From the NCBI GenBank assembly GCA_017562135.1, contig QEYB01000725.1, positions 67,001 to 131,000 on the forward strand: DNA of 64,000 nucleotides, in the 5' to 3' direction. Shown here piece after piece: positions 62,283 to 64,000 of this stretch. The notes under the pieces were generated by a model. It saw only the letters and a program-made list of their open reading frames with translations, was not told the DNA's origin and made no database searches. Position 1 is the first letter of the stretch, and each line of letters starts with the position of its first letter. Origin of the DNA: Dipylidium caninum. Lineage: Eukaryota > Platyhelminthes > Cestoda > Cyclophyllidea > Dipylidiidae. Both the position numbers and the translations under genes were made by a program.

Positions 62283-62800
62283 CTAGAACAAGGCTCGCTT
62301 GAGATATGAGAAAGTGGCCCTCGGCCAGGCGCGGATGAGCAAGTTGACAGTGTAATTGAACTGGTCAGAGGCTCCTTTTGATAAGGAGTAAAGGAGGCTT
62401 GGGATTTGAATCTCGGTTTCAATCAATAGAGGGCGAAGATGCAAGTTGATGAGATTAGACGAAACCCCCAGATGATGAAGCAGCACCGGTATGAGGTCGG
62501 TGGTAGAGTCTCGATTTCTCGACGCCCAAAGTAACATCGTCTCAATATATACGGAATTATTTGTTAAATTTCCTTTCAGTAATGGAACTAAAATCCAAAC
62601 AAGATTCTTCCACTACTCCTTTCATGCGCGAGAGCCACATGTAGAAATGTAATATCTCAGTTAGGAATAAACAGGAGACCCAAAAACTGTGCTTCCAATT
62701 GATTCGATACGATAATAGATAACATACCTTAAAGGTAAAGGCAAAACGCGATCGCGTCGTTGCTGTCAAGATGCCAACATCACTCTTAAATTGAAGAATT
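62283..62800 (-). CDS. Possible exons of a leucine-rich protein
   Basis: A minus-strand frame with protein-like content runs from about 62530 to a stop at 62283 (LIPVLLHHLGVSSNLINLHL, then VNLLIRAWPRATFSYLKRALF). A short upstream exon near 62790-62729 ends TFK before a GTATGT donor, and its phase would fit. The LxRAWPxxxxxYLxxxL stretch recalls the N-terminal part of PRAME/LRRC14-type leucine-rich proteins. That is weak, and no leucine-rich repeats follow inside this window. Confidence 0.3.
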
Positions 62801-63443
62801 GCCAACTTACTCAAATAGTAAATTTAGCAAATTGAATAGTTCTCATGATATTCGAACGACAAGTTAAAATCTTACAAGTCTAATTATGGAGACTTATAAT
62901 TCGGAACCTTGGCCCCTCAGACAAACTAACATAGCTCAAAATGCATTTTTAAAGAGGCAAATAGAGAAGATGATTCACGGGTGCAGGAAGTCTAATTAGT
63001 AGTTAACATTTCGTTAACTATTTCTGCTAAGAGATAATAACAATGCTTCTTCTACGGAACATATATCCGGCAAATTGGCGGCCCCAGAGGGAAGGTGAGT
63101 GGCAAAAACAAAACACAAATTACGAAGGCAGCAGCAGTTAGTGCGAATGCATAAGGAGGATTCTTGGCACCCCATTAGTGAAGAGGCTCGGCCAATAGCA
63201 GGCAATGTGTCATCGTGCGCCGGTGATTGGCCAACACAAGGTAGCCAACCAGCGAGTGCTCAGGTAAACATTTAGGCGCAGCGCGCTTTCAACCGTCATT
63301 CAACACGCCTGTTGGCTGGAGGGTCGTACGTGGCTGTCGTCGGGTTTCCCGTCTTCATTGTGTGCGCTCCTCGTCTCTCTCAACCTCCTCCTTCTATCTA
63401 TCCATCCATCCAACTATCATCTTTCCATTCCCAGTCAAAGGCC

Positions 63444-64000
63444 ATGGGAACTCTTATTTCAAAAGCCTCGAAGTGGCGATAATCCGCCCAAGAAGATTCG
63501 CACACGAACTTACAGCGGAAGTAGTTCTGAACAAGAAACCCACCTATTCAAGTCCCTCTCAAAACGCAAAGATGAAACAGCAAGGAAGTCGGCCACTCTC
63601 CAACCAACCAGAACCGGGACACTTGCTGTGAGCCTAAGAATGCCGTCACAGAGCCGATTGAAGCCTCTGTAGTCTCTGGCGAAGTGAAGTCTCCTCCTCC
63701 TCCTCCTCCTCCTCCTCCTCCCGCTTCCATTGCCCCGGTCGCCGAGGTCTCGGACATTGATTTGGTGCATCGGTCCGCAGATCTAGCAGATGAGGCCATC
63801 TCCAAGGCGACCGAGTCGATCGTGGAAAAGGAGAAGGCTGTAGAGGTGGAGAGGGAGGGTGAAGACGTGGAGAAGTTAGCGGAATTGGCATCAGAGGAGG
63901 GGAGGGCGGTTGCGGGCACTGGTCCTGCTGACGAGCACTCCACGGACAACTTGAAGGAGCCTTCGGCCGAAGAGACTCAAGTGAAGAAAGCGGCGGAGAA
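63444..64000 (+). CDS. Acidic Ala/Glu-rich protein with possible N-myristoylation, cut by window end
   Basis: The ATG at 63444 gives MGTLISKAS, which fits the N-myristoylation consensus (Gly2, Ser6). A GTGGCG donor after 63472 and the acceptor ATGAAACAG before 63581 remove an in-frame stop and keep phase. The frame then stays open to the end of the window. It encodes ten Pro (from the TCC repeat at 63691-63721) followed by an acidic, Ala/Glu/Lys-rich stretch (SIVEKEKAVEVEREGEDVEK). This composition resembles MARCKS-type membrane and actin regulators, but no effector domain is visible in the part present. The donor is weak, so the start exon is an inference. Confidence 0.45.
63691..63721. repeat. 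(TCC)10 microsatellite encoding poly-Pro
   Basis: A trinucleotide run lies inside the open frame of the acidic gene, where it encodes about ten prolines. Length changes would stay in frame. Confidence 0.9.

Noticed and set aside
62380..62430. A GGATTTGAATCTC string resembling a tRNA B-box.
   Set aside because: No acceptor stem, anticodon arm or A-box could be folded around it, and it lies inside a protein-like minus-strand frame.
1..64000. Searched by eye for CRISPR arrays, operons, ribosomal RNA and prokaryotic signals.
   Set aside because: Nothing of the kind is present; gene structure is plainly eukaryotic with spliceosomal introns throughout.

Overview
The window is nuclear DNA of an animal, most probably a flatworm and perhaps a tapeworm. 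It carries metazoan vesicle-trafficking, splicing and muscle genes. These genes are cut by many very short spliceosomal introns (28-47 nt) mixed with multi-kilobase ones. The intergenic and intronic DNA is AT-rich and holds an old mariner copy. No species marker is visible, so the flatworm call is an inference. All exon boundaries were read by eye from splice signals, frame and family conservation, and could be off by a few bases.

Region by region: 1-3727 has no recognisable gene. 3728-17820 (+) is the delta subunit of the AP-3 adaptor complex, in about 26 exons, with a degenerate mariner in a 3 kb intron and a one-base frame break in exon 7. 18277-20921 (-) is an hnRNP H/F splicing factor with three qRRMs. 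Head to head with it, 21912-23382 (+) is signal peptide peptidase. 24028-24490 (+) holds two orphan exons. 24733-29990 (-) is a single-pass surface protein with a signal peptide, an Ig-like domain, a cysteine-rich module and a membrane segment. Its long cytoplasmic tail is built from about 14 short Trp-centred repeats; this is the most unusual object in the window.

31504-38648 (+) is an unidentified gene with coiled coils at the start and membrane segments at the end. A diverged inverted repeat pair lies at 37018-37230 and 39404-39610. 39118-41100 (+) has orphan coding exons. 42239-44618 (-) is the Golgi N-terminal acetyltransferase NAA60. 45587-49237 (-) is a low-complexity, RG/H/Q/S/P-rich protein. 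50654-51715 (-) is a troponin C/calmodulin-class EF-hand protein. 52144-53870 holds unidentified exons on both strands. 53871-62282 is gene-poor and locally GC-rich. 62283-62800 (-) may hold exons of a leucine-rich protein. 63444-64000 (+) starts an acidic, possibly N-myristoylated MARCKS-like protein that runs off the window.

The genes do not form a single pathway. AP-3 delta, signal peptide peptidase and NAA60 all act in the endomembrane system, which is probably coincidental. Several genes show single-base phase breaks inside conserved exons, which fits residual consensus indels in the assembly better than pseudogenes.
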